Source: Spirochaetaceae bacterium (GTDB taxonomy: Bacteria; Spirochaetota; Spirochaetia; Treponematales; Breznakiellaceae). From it: a stretch of 48,503 bases of DNA. The translations under genes and the position numbers were made by a program. Of this stretch, positions 1 through 8,936 are shown piece by piece (position 1 is the stretch's first letter; every line of letters starts with the position of its first letter). The stretch covers positions 1 to 48,503 of the forward strand of contig JAITER010000041.1 in the NCBI GenBank assembly GCA_031281945.1. The letters are read 5' to 3'. Below the pieces are notes generated by a model. It saw nothing but the letters and a program-made list of their open reading frames with translations, was not told the origin of the DNA and did not search any database.

Positions 1-33
1 CCTATGTTGGCCGGAAGCCGCCGCCGCTAGAAA

Positions 34-251
34 GCGCAAGGGATTGAACTTCAAATGCGCGTAGCGCACTTGAAGTTTGGCTGTATCCGATAAAAACGGC
101 CTTCGTCCGTTGTTTATCAAATACAGCGCCTTATCACCAGATGCGCAAGGGATTGAACTTCAAGTGCGCTGTGCGCACTTGAAGTTTGGCTGTATCTGAT
201 AAAAACGGCCTTCGTCCGTTGTTTATCAAATACAGCGCCTTATCACCAGAT
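34..251 (+). repeat. Two tandem 109-bp palindromic repeat units (family R1)
   Basis: Two near-identical units of 109 bp lie head to tail (34-142 and 143-251), and a third begins at 252. Each unit holds two hairpins. In unit 1 the first has 14-nt arms at 47-60 and 64-77 with a 3-nt loop and one mismatch. The second spans about 80-127, with GCTGTAT pairing with ATACAGC at the base and GATAAA pairing with TTTATC inside. Related units occur in the opposite orientation at 47340-47455 and 47831-47950. The short open frames that run through these units are repeat-encoded and not genes. No spacers or cas genes are present, so this is not CRISPR. Confidence 0.9.
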
Positions 252-270
252 GCGCAAGGGTTAACCCATT

Positions 271-424
271 CCAAGGGCCGCGACGTGCGGCCCTTGGCGC
301 TGAAGGAGAAGGCTCCCTGTTTTGAAGCGCAAGGGATAGGAGCGGGAATTACACATAAATCCGCTTGGCGGATTTATGTGTAATTTGAGCGGATAGCCCG
401 GTTTTTGCCGCAAAGCGGCAAAAA
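271..424. repeat. Cluster of three strong hairpins
   Basis: Three successive inverted repeats follow the R1 units. The first has 11-nt arms at 271-281 and 287-297 (CCAAGGGCCGC and its complement). The second has 18-nt perfect arms at 347-364 and 368-385 with a 3-nt loop. The third has 10-nt perfect arms at 402-411 and 415-424 (TTTTTGCCGC around AAA). The first resembles a hairpin near 47479-47503 at the other end of the window, and the third resembles the hairpin at 14193-14217. They could end transcription entering from the left, but only the repeat structure itself is visible. Confidence 0.75.
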
Positions 425-481
425 TGCGCCCAAAATCAGAATCACGGTTTTATCCAGCCGATATAGTGCAAAATTCGTGTT

Positions 482-505
482 TGCGTGTTATCCTAATTAC
501 ACGCA
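482..505. promoter_or_regulatory. Inverted repeat overlapping a weak promoter upstream of dctP
   Basis: TGCGTGT (482-488) and ACACGCA (499-505) form a perfect inverted repeat with a 10-nt centre. A possible extended -10 (TG-N-TATCCT, ending at 494) lies inside it; the -35 is poor. The geometry would suit an operator controlling the TRAP genes that start 168 bp downstream, but no regulator gene is adjacent. The operator role is inference. Confidence 0.3.
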
Positions 506-672
506 TCTGTTCCAAAGGTTCGCTTTTGCAGACGACGCCATTTAAAAAATGCGGTTCGCCTAACATTTAAGCGATAAGGTTACAAATCTAAAATCAAGAA
601 TCCGTAGCCAAAACTCGCGCGCTTCCATAGGAACAGGCCCATATCTTTTCAAAATTTTTATAGGAGAAAAAA

Positions 673-1662
673 ATGAAAAAAACTATTTTATTTGGATTTG
701 CCGCATTGCTTGCTTTTGGAACAGCCGCTTGCAGCAAAAAAAAAGAAGGCGCCGCAGACAAGAAGTTTACGTTAAAAATGTCCACGCAATTGAATGAAAC
801 ACACCCCATGGTGGACGGTTTTAAAGAATGGTCTAAAAACGTAGAAATGAAAACTAACGGCGGCCTTGTTATACAAGTTTACCCTTCAGCTCAATTAGGA
901 AGCGATGAAGATGTAATCGAACAAGCCTTACAAGGCGTCAATGTGGCCGTTTTAACGGACGGCGGGCGTATGAGCAACTATGTTAGAGAAATTGGAATTA
1001 TAGGTATGCCTTACATCGTAGACAACTACGATGAACTTCTAAAAATCATGAATACGCAAACTTTTTCCGTCTGGGAAGATGCCCTGGCTTCAGACGGTAT
1101 ACGCGTCCTGGCTTTTAACTGGTACGACGGCCCCCGTCATTTTTTAACAAACGTCCCCGTTAAAAGCCCGCTTGATTTAAAAGGCCTAAGGATACGCACT
1201 CCAGGCGCTCCTGTTTGGGCGAAATCAGTCGAGGCTATGGGAGCCACTCCAATAGCTATGGGCTGGAACGACTCTTACAACGCGATTCAATCCAAATCAA
1301 TTGACGGCGTAGAAGCCCAACACACCGCTTCTTTTGGAGCGCGTCTGTACGAAGTGGTAAAATACATCAACAAAACAAGCCATTTTCAGCTTGCCAACGG
1401 AATTATCGTAGGGGAAAAATGGTTTTCTCAACTTCCAGAGGATTATCAAAATATTTTAATAGAGGAGTGTCAGACCGCGGCGGCTTTAAACGCCCGCGTG
1501 GTGGAGCGCGTAGCGGACGAATACGAAACGCAGATGGTTTTGAAAGGAATGGAGGTTGTAGAATCAAACAAGGAAGCGTTTAAAGCCGCGTCTGAATCCG
1601 CTTACAAAACCCTGGATTTCTATGATTTACGAAAGCAGATTTATGATGAATTAGGAAAATAA
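673..1662 (+). CDS. dctP: TRAP transporter substrate-binding lipoprotein (DctP family)
   Basis: This is the extracytoplasmic receptor that captures a carboxylate-type solute and delivers it to the DctQ/DctM membrane complex encoded next. The 329-residue length is normal for the family. A signal peptide ends in the lipobox T-A-A-C with Cys20, so the protein is predicted to be lipid-anchored. The central segment around residues 170-215 carries the family's conserved LRIRTPG arginine region followed by a DSYNAIQ/DGVEAQ stretch. The ATG follows AGGAG at 662-666. dctQ begins 35 bp after the stop and dctM follows, so the three form one operon. The substrate cannot be read from the sequence; C4-dicarboxylates, sugar acids and keto acids are all possible. 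Confidence 0.93.
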   Translation: MKKTILFGFAALLAFGTAACSKKKEGAADKKFTLKMSTQLNETHPMVDGFKEWSKNVEMKTNGGLVIQVYPSAQLGSDEDVIEQALQGVNVAVLTDGGRMSNYVREIGIIGMPYIVDNYDELLKIMNTQTFSVWEDALASDGIRVLAFNWYDGPRHFLTNVPVKSPLDLKGLRIRTPGAPVWAKSVEAMGATPIAMGWNDSYNAIQSKSIDGVEAQHTASFGARLYEVVKYINKTSHFQLANGIIVGEKWFSQLPEDYQNILIEECQTAAALNARVVERVADEYETQMVLKGMEVVESNKEAFKAASESAYKTLDFYDLRKQIYDELGK

Positions 1663-1697
1663 AACCGGAGTATAAAACCGCGTAAAGGAGTTTTTTC

Positions 1698-2198
1698 ATG
1701 AATTATATGCAAAAGATTTACCGGTGTTTTTGCAAAGCCGAAGAAATTTTAGTTTCGGCCTTTATCGCAACAATCACCTTTTTGGTTTTTATTTCCGCAG
1801 TGGCCCGTACAGCCGGAAGCCCGTTAAACTGGGCGCAAGATGTATCATTGCTTTTGTTTGCGTGGGTTGTGTTCCTGGCGGCGGATTTAGCGTTACGCAA
1901 AGCCGACTTTGTGCGCGTTGATATGCTGGTACGCTTTCTCCCCGTAAAAACGCAAAAATTTTTATATTACTTTATGTATTCTTTAGCCATTGTTTTTCTG
2001 CTGATTCTTGTAATCTACGGCTTCCCATTAAGCGCCAGCAACGCAAAACGGTTGTTTCAAACTTTGGGAATAAGTTATTCATGGGCCACCCTTAGCGTTC
2101 CTGTAGGCTCCATATTTTTAATCATCACCATTACGCTAAAACTGATAAGCCGGTTCAAAGAAAAAGAAATAGTTGTGCAAGCGAAGGAGGCGATTTAA
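1698..2198 (+). CDS. dctQ: TRAP transporter small permease (DctQ family)
   Basis: This is the small membrane subunit of the tripartite TRAP transporter, bridging the binding protein and the large permease. The 166-residue protein has four hydrophobic segments at roughly residues 18-40, 48-66, 88-110 and 128-150, as expected for DctQ. The motif NWAQDVSLLLFAW before the second helix is typical of the family. The ATG at 1698 follows AAAGGAG at 1684-1690. Its stop codon overlaps the first base of dctM, consistent with translational coupling. Assignment rests on topology, length and position between DctP and DctM genes. Confidence 0.9.
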   Translation: MNYMQKIYRCFCKAEEILVSAFIATITFLVFISAVARTAGSPLNWAQDVSLLLFAWVVFLAADLALRKADFVRVDMLVRFLPVKTQKFLYYFMYSLAIVFLLILVIYGFPLSASNAKRLFQTLGISYSWATLSVPVGSIFLIITITLKLISRFKEKEIVVQAKEAI

Positions 2199-3481
2199 TG
2201 GGCGCCGTTGTAATTATTTTCCTTTTGCTTTTAATTTTTGGTATGCCAGTGGCTTTTGCGATAGGAGTCGCCGGCACAATCTTTTTTGTCGTTACTCCCG
2301 ACATTCCGTTTTCCATAGCCGTGCAGAAAGTCGTAAGTTCAAGCCAAAGCTTCACTTTGCTGGCGATACCTTTGTTTGTTTTCGCCGGCAACTTAATGAA
2401 CAATACAGGTATAACCACACGTTTAATCAAACTTTCCAACGCCTTAACCGGCCACATGTACGGTAATTTGGGGCAAATATCCTGCGTTCTTTCTACGCTA
2501 ATGGGCGGAGTTTCCGGTTCCGCCAACGCGGACGCCGCTATGGAAAGCCGCGTGCTCGGCCCCTCCATGACAAAACGCGGATACGCGAAAGGGTATTCCG
2601 CGGCGGTAAACGGCGTCACTTCTCTAATTACCGCGACTATCCCGCCAAGCATGGGGCTAATAATCTACGGTTCCGTAGGCGAGGTGTCCATAGGGCGGCT
2701 GTTTGCCGGCGGTTTTATTCCCGGCTTTCTGATGATGATAGCCTTTATGCTTACCGTGCATTTTACCGCGAAAAAACGCGGCTATACGCCGGAACGGGAA
2801 AAACCCGCCAGCCTAAAAGAAGTGGGCGCGGCGTTTGCGGCGAGCATCTGGGCGTTGCTTTTTCCCGTTATACTCATACTTGGAATCCGTTTTGGAATAT
2901 TCACGCCCTCCGAATCCGGCGCCTTCGCCTGCGTATACGCGATTTTTGTAGGCGTGGTTGTTTACCGCGAACTCACCTTTAAAACCTTTTTGCAAACGCT
3001 AAAAGACACCGCATCCGACATCGGGGTAATTATGATTCTGGTTTCGCTTTCCGGCATCTTTGGATACGGAATAGTGTACGACAGAATACCTCAAGCGATG
3101 GCTTCATTTTTGATAAATGTTACGTCAAACCCGTACATCCTGATGTTTATTATCATTTTGCTGTTGGTATTCTGCGGTATGTTCGTAGAAACTACGGTAA
3201 TCGCCCTTTTACTTACGCCTATACTTCTACCTGTTATAACATCCGCCGGTATAGACCCGGTTCAGTTCGGTTTAATTATGATGACGGTGGTTACAATGGG
3301 AATAATGACGCCGCCTGTAGGAATCGCCCTGTATACAACATCCAGCATTATGGGGTGCAAACCAGAAGAAACAGCGAAAGAATCCGTGCCGTTCATAATC
3401 GCGGCGCTCGTGGTGATAACCTTCTGCATCTTTTTTAAAGATGTAGTTCTGTTTATTCCAAACCTTATTTTTGGAAAATAG
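2198..3481 (+). CDS. dctM: TRAP transporter large permease (DctM family)
   Basis: This is the ion-coupled translocation subunit of the TRAP system in the inner membrane. The 427-residue protein is almost entirely hydrophobic, consistent with the usual 11-12 helices, and shows DctM hallmarks: a GMPVAFAIG start region, a GGVSGSANADAAM segment, TIPPSMGLIIYG, and a late MTPPVGIALY segment. The ATG overlaps the dctQ stop by one base and follows GAAGGAGG (2183-2190). A strong inverted repeat 22 bp after the stop (3504-3533) probably closes the operon, although no T run follows it. Confidence 0.94.
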   Translation: MGAVVIIFLLLLIFGMPVAFAIGVAGTIFFVVTPDIPFSIAVQKVVSSSQSFTLLAIPLFVFAGNLMNNTGITTRLIKLSNALTGHMYGNLGQISCVLSTLMGGVSGSANADAAMESRVLGPSMTKRGYAKGYSAAVNGVTSLITATIPPSMGLIIYGSVGEVSIGRLFAGGFIPGFLMMIAFMLTVHFTAKKRGYTPEREKPASLKEVGAAFAASIWALLFPVILILGIRFGIFTPSESGAFACVYAIFVGVVVYRELTFKTFLQTLKDTASDIGVIMILVSLSGIFGYGIVYDRIPQAMASFLINVTSNPYILMFIIILLLVFCGMFVETTVIALLLTPILLPVITSAGIDPVQFGLIMMTVVTMGIMTPPVGIALYTTSSIMGCKPEETAKESVPFIIAALVVITFCIFFKDVVLFIPNLIFGK

Positions 3482-3503
3482 ATTTATTCTTAAAATCAGC
3501 TCT

Positions 3504-3533
3504 AATCCGGCCAAAATAAAATTTGGCCGGATT
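3504..3533. terminator. Hairpin after the dctPQM operon
   Basis: Perfect 12-nt arms (AATCCGGCCAAA at 3504-3515 and its complement at 3522-3533) enclose a 6-nt loop directly downstream of dctM. It lacks a clear T tract, so it may be an RNA-stabilising or factor-dependent end instead of an intrinsic terminator. A second inverted repeat (TCTTAAAAA at 3601-3609, complement at 3625-3633) lies just before crcB. Confidence 0.5.
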
Positions 3534-3656
3534 ACACTTAAAACCGTAAAACCAGGAGCTTCGCGGCGCTTGCTCAATACTTTAGTTGCAAACAGACTCT
3601 TCTTAAAAACCGCAAGCCTTGTGATTTTTAAGAATTTAATGATGTGGAGATGTATT

Positions 3657-4040
3657 ATGTGCTATTTGGCGGTGATTGCGGGCGGCGGAATCGGGGCTTT
3701 GTTCCGGCATCTTTCAATACAATTTTTTAATTCGATTATTCCAGAAAAATACGCTTTTGGGACTCTGTTTGTAAACTGCGCCGGTTCTTTGTGCATGGGT
3801 TTTCTTACCGCGCTTTTTGCTTTCTTTGCGCCGGACGCAAAATTAAAATTATTTTTAACAACCGGCTTCCTGGGCGGATACACGACATTTTCCACGTATT
3901 CGCTGGAAACAGCGCGGTATATTTTGGCGGGAAACATTAAACAGGCGGCGTTAAATATATTGGCGAATAATATATTGTGTATACTGTTTGTATTATCCGG
4001 CATGTTTATTTTCAAATGTTTTTTTAATCCAACCAAATAG
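3657..4040 (+). CDS. crcB: Fluoride ion channel (CrcB/FluC family)
   Basis: Fluc-family membrane proteins dimerise to form a fluoride-specific export channel. The 127-residue product matches the family length. It has the N-terminal GGGIGALFRH motif, the GTLFVNCAGSLCMGF segment, and GFLGGYTTFSTYS, whose TTFST region binds the central sodium ion in studied homologues. Four membrane segments are visible. The frame is open further upstream (to 3471), but ATG 3657 has GGAG at 3646-3649 seven bases upstream and gives the normal N-terminus. I looked for a fluoride riboswitch upstream and saw none. The gene stands alone, between the TRAP operon and a repeat. Confidence 0.9.
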   Translation: MCYLAVIAGGGIGALFRHLSIQFFNSIIPEKYAFGTLFVNCAGSLCMGFLTALFAFFAPDAKLKLFLTTGFLGGYTTFSTYSLETARYILAGNIKQAALNILANNILCILFVLSGMFIFKCFFNPTK

Positions 4041-4066
4041 CGCCGTTCACCGCGCCGCCGTTAAAA

Positions 4067-4157
4067 AATAGAGTTGTTCGGAAACTTCAGTTTTCGCAAG
4101 ACTTGTAAACTAACCGCAGGTTAGTAGACAACCAACAGGGTTGGCGAACAAGTCCAA
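4067..4157 (+). repeat. MITE-like repeat R2, copy A (shortened)
   Basis: This begins with AATAGAGTTGTTCGG and ends with GGTTGGCGAACAAGTCCAA, the same ends as the 114-bp copies at 30940-31053 and 32344-32457, but it is 91 bp because the interior differs. The two ends form an imperfect terminal inverted repeat (12 of 15 positions). A second partial start (AGAGTTGTTC) lies near 4172-4181, immediately before the next gene's ribosome-binding site. Confidence 0.8.
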
Positions 4158-4203
4158 TAACGCAAATTATTAGAGTTGTTCAGACGAAGCTCAAGGAGGC
4201 GAA

Positions 4204-5355
4204 ATGCAATACCGTGAAGACAAAGTTTCTGGCAACAAAATTTCTATACTTGGATTGGGCTGTATGCGCTTTTCACGAAATTTTACGGAAACTGAACGCA
4301 TGATCTTAACCGCTATAGAAGGCGGCGTGAACTATTTTGACACTGCGTATATATATCCCAATAATGAAAAAACTTTGGGAACCGTACTGGATGCGCATAA
4401 AAAACGCGGCGGCGTGTTTATAGCCACAAAGCTACCGCTAATTTTATGTAAAAACGGCGATGATTTTGATAAATTTTTTAACAAACAACTAGAAAATCTT
4501 AAAACAGACCATATTGATTATTATTTAATGCACATGATAACCGATTTAGCTCAATGGGAAAAATTGGTTGGCTGGGGAATAGAAGATTGGATAGCCCGTA
4601 AAAAACATGAAGGCCGCATACGCCAGGCCGGATTTTCGTTCCACGGCGCTTTCGGCGAATTCATTAAAACGCTAAACGCTTATCCCTGGGATTTTTGCCA
4701 AATTCAATATAACTATTCCAACGAAAATTACCAGGCCGGAAAAGAGGGCCTAAAAGCCGCTTTTGCAAAAAATATACCTGTTATAATAATGGAGCCTCTT
4801 TTAGGCGGGCGCCTCGCCGCGGGGTTGCCGGCTTCGGCCATAAAAATTTTCGCCGAAGTCAACCCAACCCTTACGCCTGCGGCCTGGGCGTTGCGCTGGC
4901 TTTGGGCTCAGAACGAAACGGCCTGTGTTTTAAGCGGCTCGAACAGCGCGGCCCAAATGGAAGAAAATTTAAAAACGGCGGAGGGCGCCGGGCCGCTTGC
5001 GGAAAACGAATTGGCGGCTTACGAAAAAGTTAAATCCGTTTTCGCCGCCGCCTATAAAATCAACTGTACAGGCTGTAATTACTGTATGCCGTGTCCCAAA
5101 GGCGTGAATATCCCAGGTTGCTTCGCGGCTTACAACGCAAGCTTCGCCCAAAATTTTAAAACCGGAATGCAACAGTTCCTAACAAGCGCGGGGTTGAACG
5201 GCGGCTCGCCGTATTTTTGCGTAAACTGCGGCAAATGCGAAACACATTGCCCGCAAAAATTGCCGGTGCGAAAAACGTTAAAAGAAGTTGCGCGGCGCCT
5301 GGAGCCGGCGCCCATTCACTTGGCTCTTTCCATCGCAAGAAAATTTTTACGATAG
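4204..5355 (+). CDS. Aldo/keto reductase with C-terminal two [4Fe-4S] ferredoxin domain
   Basis: This is a cytoplasmic oxidoreductase of the COG1453-type family: an aldo/keto reductase barrel followed by a ferredoxin-like tail. The putative catalytic tetrad is visible as Asp46 and Tyr51 (FDTAYIY), Lys76 (ATKLP) and His110 (YYLMHM). The C-terminus has two cysteine clusters: Cys288, 291, 294 and 297, then Cys339, 342, 345 and 349, each followed by proline as in bacterial ferredoxins. The length of 383 residues fits the family. AAGGAGG at 4193-4199 fixes the ATG. It is preceded by repeat R2 copy A and converges on the clp gene 13 bp downstream. The substrate is unknown. Confidence 0.9.
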   Translation: MQYREDKVSGNKISILGLGCMRFSRNFTETERMILTAIEGGVNYFDTAYIYPNNEKTLGTVLDAHKKRGGVFIATKLPLILCKNGDDFDKFFNKQLENLKTDHIDYYLMHMITDLAQWEKLVGWGIEDWIARKKHEGRIRQAGFSFHGAFGEFIKTLNAYPWDFCQIQYNYSNENYQAGKEGLKAAFAKNIPVIIMEPLLGGRLAAGLPASAIKIFAEVNPTLTPAAWALRWLWAQNETACVLSGSNSAAQMEENLKTAEGAGPLAENELAAYEKVKSVFAAAYKINCTGCNYCMPCPKGVNIPGCFAAYNASFAQNFKTGMQQFLTSAGLNGGSPYFCVNCGKCETHCPQKLPVRKTLKEVARRLEPAPIHLALSIARKFLR

Positions 5356-5368
5356 AACCCGCCTCAGT

Positions 5369-8300
5369 TTAGCTTGAGGGGGGCGCGGCCTCCTCCACAG
5401 AAGGCGGGGTTTCCGCCTCCGCCGGTTTTTCTTCAACAGGCGCTTCCGTTTCCGGTTGCGGCGGTTGAAGCCCCGCATCCAGCAACCGTTGAACCGCATC
5501 TTTGTTCGCCTTGCTTAAGGCCGGATCGGCGATTAGCTTTTTTACGGCTTCTTCGTTGTTAAAGCCTTCCGCAATAGCGGCTTCAAACTCTTTTAGAGCT
5601 TCGGGGTTTTCCGGATCCGCGATTAAAAGCAGGCGGGCGTAATCAAACTGCAAGTCCGGCTTTTTTATGTTTTTTTCATTACCGGAGAATTCACTTAACG
5701 CGGATTTTAACTGCTCAAGAGCGCGAGCCAAAAAACCGTTTTCCTCAAGCATTTCCGCGTATTCCCGCCTAACCTGGGCGTCCTTGTGTTTTTTAAGCCA
5801 AATGTCGTAAGCGTCCAGCGCCTCTACTTTTTTTTGCGCCTTTTGAGCTCTCGCCAGCATAAGCAGAGTATCTTTGTTTTCGGTTAAATTAAAGTTGTAT
5901 TTTTGTAAAACCGCCTCGCATTCGGCGTATTTTTCCAGCGCGAACAATACAAGCGAGTAATTGTAACCTTCGTCCGCGCTTTCCGGGTCTAGCTCCAGCG
6001 TTTTTTGGTAGATTTTTTCAGCTTTTTCCAGATCGCCAAGTTTGATTAAAGTAAAGGCCAGCGCCTTCAATGCCATTACGTTTTTAGCATCACCTTTTAA
6101 TATGCGTTCAAAGTATTTGGCGGCTTCGGTAAAACGGCCTTGTTCAAAGGCTATGCGGCCCAGGTTATACTCAGAAGCGCGCATGGTGCGGTTAGCTGAA
6201 GACGCCCTGAGCAACCAGGTTTCCGCCTCGCTGTATTTGCCTATGTCGAAATAGGCCATGCCAATAGAGTAGTATTCTTCGGCGCTTATGGCTCCGGTTG
6301 CGCACCCCAAAAAAGCGGCGGAAACAGGGGCGACGGCGAGACAAAAGACAAACATACTATTTATAAGGGAACGCAAAAAAAGCCGCGCTTTTTTTTTAAC
6401 TTCTATTTGAACAACGCCGTTTTCGTCCGCGTTTACACAAATAACAGACTGCGGCGCATTTTGATTTTGCAAAAGATAAACGGCAAGAACGTCTTCAATT
6501 TTCTCTTTCACCGCCCGCCGTATTTCCCTGGCTCCGTTTTTTTGCCAATTCGCATACGAAAGAACGGCGTTTTTCGCCTTTTCGCTTATTTCAAGGGTGA
6601 AAAATCCCGTTTCTTTACCGTTTTTATCCAGCGCGTAATCCAGCCTGCCGCGCAAATCGTCAAGTTCAAGCGCCAAAATTTGAGCTGCGGCCTCCTCCGT
6701 AAAAGGTTTAAAAACTATAATTTCGTCAATACGGTTCAAAAATTCCGTTTTAAAAAATGAACGCGCCGCCTTTAACGCGGCTTTTTCCACAGTTTTGTAA
6801 TCCAGAGTTTCGCCCGCTCCCGTAAAACCAAGCCTCTGCTTTTTAACAAGATCATCCATTCCCGCGTTGCTGGTCATAATGATGACGCTTTGGCGCAAGC
6901 TTACCTTGCGGCCAAAATTGTCTTCAATTTCGCCCTCTTCCAGAGCTTGCAAAAACAAATTGAAAACATCGCCGTGCGCTTTTTCCGCCTCATCAAGCAA
7001 GACGACGCAGTTAGGATTGCGCCTCAACCGTTCTGTAAGAACGCCTCCTTCCTCATAACCAACGTAGCCGGGCGCGGCGCCGGTAAGCCGGGAAACCGTG
7101 TGTTTTTCGCTAAAATCCGACATATCAATGCGCAAAAGAGCGTTTTTTGAACCGTAAAGTATTTGCGCCAGGGTTTTCGCCAAAAGCGTTTTGCCGCTGC
7201 CGCTACATCCCAGGAACAGAAAAGACCCTTGAGGCCTGTCCTTTGCGGAAAGTCCGGAACGCGAGCGTATCACCGCCTTGCAAAGCCGTTCAACCGCTTC
7301 ATCCTGACCTATCAGCGTCTTTTTAACAGCCCGCGCCATATCCAGCACTGGAAAACCATCCTTACAAAAGCCGTCCTGCGGGACGCCGGTCATCTGGGAA
7401 AGAGCCGTGGAAACGTCATCCGCATCTATCAACGGCATTTCGCGCCGTCCGGTTTTACGAAAGCTTTTTTCCGATTCCAATTTTTTCATAACCGCTGTTT
7501 CATCCAAAAGGTCTATCGCTTTGTCCGGCATACTACGTCCGTAAATAAAACGATCCGCAAGACGGGCGGAAAGATTCACCGCAGCGTCTGTAAAACGAAC
7601 CCCATGAAATTCTTCATAACGGCCTTTTAACCCGGACAGTATACGGCAGACCTCGCCTACATCAGGCTCACACACCTCCACCATTTGGAAACGGCGTTCC
7701 AAAGCGCCGTCCCTTTCAAAATACTTGCGGTATTCGGCCAGCGTTGTAGCGCCTATACACTGAAATGTTCCGCGAGAAAGGGCGGGTTTTAGCATATTAC
7801 CCGCATCTAAAGCGCCGGATCCCCTGCCAGCCCCCACTATGGTGTGAATTTCGTCTATAAACAGTATTACGTTGGCGTCCTGCTCACATTCCGTAATAAT
7901 ACTTTTAATACGTTGTTCAAACTGGCCGCGGTATTCGGTTCCAGCCACAATGGAGCCTATGTTAAGTGAAAGTATGCGTTTGCCGGCTAAAGCCGAAGGG
8001 GCGTTTTTACCCGCAATATACTGGGCCAGCCCCTCGACTAGCGCCGTTTTGCCGGTTCCAGGCTCTCCGGTAAATATGGGGTTGTTTTTCACCCGCCGGC
8101 AAAGGATGCGCAACGCTCTTTCAATCTCTTTTTCCCGCCCTATCACCGGATCCAAAACACCCTGTTTCGCAAGAGCGGACAAATCCACGCAAAACGAGTC
8201 CAAATGGGGCGTTTTTGAGTGCGCGGGTTTATCCCTAAAAAGTTCCAGAACCGGATTGCGAGCGCCGGCTTCCATTACAGACGCGGACAAACCGGAATAT

Positions 8301-8803
8301 AAGTTATGAAACTGAGGGAAACCGCCGCCGTCATCTTGTTTGGTGTGGTTAAAACTGGTTTGAACCATAAATCTAAGCAAATTTACGTCCGCTTTTTGGC
8401 GCGCAAAAAAAGCGGCGGCGTGAGAGCTTTCTTGCGAGCAGGCGGCAAGTAAAAGATGCTCCGTACCTACGTGTTTATGACCCATTATCAGGCTTTCTTG
8501 TAAAGCAATTTTTAAAAGGTCTTTTGTTCTTTGCGAAGCCGGAACTTCCACATTTGAAAAATTTCCATCGATGGAATCGTCTTGTTTTTCGTAAGTTAAA
8601 AGCACAGCCTCCAGCTCACGTTTCCACAAAAGCACGTCTATTTGCAGAAAATCAAGCGCGGCTTTCGCGGCGCCGCCAGATTCATTGATTACGGCGTATA
8701 CAACGTGTTCCGGTTCTATGCGCACAGAGTTAAGCCTGCGAGCCTCTTTTTGAGCGTTAAGAGTAAGAGCGCGTTCCGCTCGCCGTGTAAACGCATATAT
8801 CAT
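5369..8803 (-). CDS. clpA: ClpA-type AAA+ unfoldase fused in frame to a TPR lipoprotein
   Basis: The first ~800 residues are a complete ClpA: Clp-N repeats (about 1-150), Walker A GEPGTGKT (246-253), Walker B VILFIDE (312-318), second Walker A GCSGSGKT (532-539), second Walker B VVLLDE (600-605), and an LGF loop (658-660) that could dock ClpP. There is no ClpB/ClpC middle domain. From residue 817 (ATG at 6353-6355) the frame continues into what reads as a separate lipoprotein: a signal peptide ending FLGC, then several TPR repeats and a Pro/Glu-rich tail. A cytoplasmic ATPase joined to an export signal is odd, and the seam follows a 9-base A run on the coding strand (6389-6397); one base fewer gives a stop at 6361-6363 and two tidy genes. 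ATG 8803 gives a standard Clp N-terminus; the frame is open to GTG 8842. No Shine-Dalgarno is visible. Confidence 0.88.
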   Translation of the reverse strand: MIYAFTRRAERALTLNAQKEARRLNSVRIEPEHVVYAVINESGGAAKAALDFLQIDVLLWKRELEAVLLTYEKQDDSIDGNFSNVEVPASQRTKDLLKIALQESLIMGHKHVGTEHLLLAACSQESSHAAAFFARQKADVNLLRFMVQTSFNHTKQDDGGGFPQFHNLYSGLSASVMEAGARNPVLELFRDKPAHSKTPHLDSFCVDLSALAKQGVLDPVIGREKEIERALRILCRRVKNNPIFTGEPGTGKTALVEGLAQYIAGKNAPSALAGKRILSLNIGSIVAGTEYRGQFEQRIKSIITECEQDANVILFIDEIHTIVGAGRGSGALDAGNMLKPALSRGTFQCIGATTLAEYRKYFERDGALERRFQMVEVCEPDVGEVCRILSGLKGRYEEFHGVRFTDAAVNLSARLADRFIYGRSMPDKAIDLLDETAVMKKLESEKSFRKTGRREMPLIDADDVSTALSQMTGVPQDGFCKDGFPVLDMARAVKKTLIGQDEAVERLCKAVIRSRSGLSAKDRPQGSFLFLGCSGSGKTLLAKTLAQILYGSKNALLRIDMSDFSEKHTVSRLTGAAPGYVGYEEGGVLTERLRRNPNCVVLLDEAEKAHGDVFNLFLQALEEGEIEDNFGRKVSLRQSVIIMTSNAGMDDLVKKQRLGFTGAGETLDYKTVEKAALKAARSFFKTEFLNRIDEIIVFKPFTEEAAAQILALELDDLRGRLDYALDKNGKETGFFTLEISEKAKNAVLSYANWQKNGAREIRRAVKEKIEDVLAVYLLQNQNAPQSVICVNADENGVVQIEVKKKARLFLRSLINSMFVFCLAVAPVSAAFLGCATGAISAEEYYSIGMAYFDIGKYSEAETWLLRASSANRTMRASEYNLGRIAFEQGRFTEAAKYFERILKGDAKNVMALKALAFTLIKLGDLEKAEKIYQKTLELDPESADEGYNYSLVLFALEKYAECEAVLQKYNFNLTENKDTLLMLARAQKAQKKVEALDAYDIWLKKHKDAQVRREYAEMLEENGFLARALEQLKSALSEFSGNEKNIKKPDLQFDYARLLLIADPENPEALKEFEAAIAEGFNNEEAVKKLIADPALSKANKDAVQRLLDAGLQPPQPETEAPVEEKPAEAETPPSVEEAAPPSS

Positions 8804-8809
8804 GTGTAA

Positions 8810-8815
8810 ATAATA
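8810..8815 (-). promoter_or_regulatory. -10-like box next to the clpA start
   Basis: TATTAT on the minus strand ends 6 nt before the clpA ATG at 8803. If it is a real -10, transcription would start at or next to the ATG and the mRNA would be leaderless. The -35 region is weak (TGGAAA with an 18-nt spacer). Inference from position and the absent Shine-Dalgarno. Confidence 0.3.
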
Positions 8816-8936
8816 CAGAAAAAACAACGGCTGTTTCCACACCTATGAAAGTTCCAGAACGGCTTAACCGCTCCTCTTGCCAAAGATGTTTTTAAGCATA
8901 ATACTCCCCAAGACCCGCCCAGAACCCCATTTATTA

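Noticed and set aside
34-260. Tandem repeats that might be a CRISPR array
   Set aside because: The units are 109 bp, abut each other without variable spacers, consist of two hairpins, and no cas genes are present.
186-383. Small open frame in the left repeats
   Set aside because: Its start (MAVSDKNGLRPLFIKYSALSPD) recurs in frames at 47218-47403 and 47509-47904, so it is encoded by the repeat itself and not by a gene.
3482-3656. Fluoride riboswitch upstream of crcB
   Set aside because: I looked for the conserved crcB motif and pseudoknot pattern and found only simple inverted repeats.
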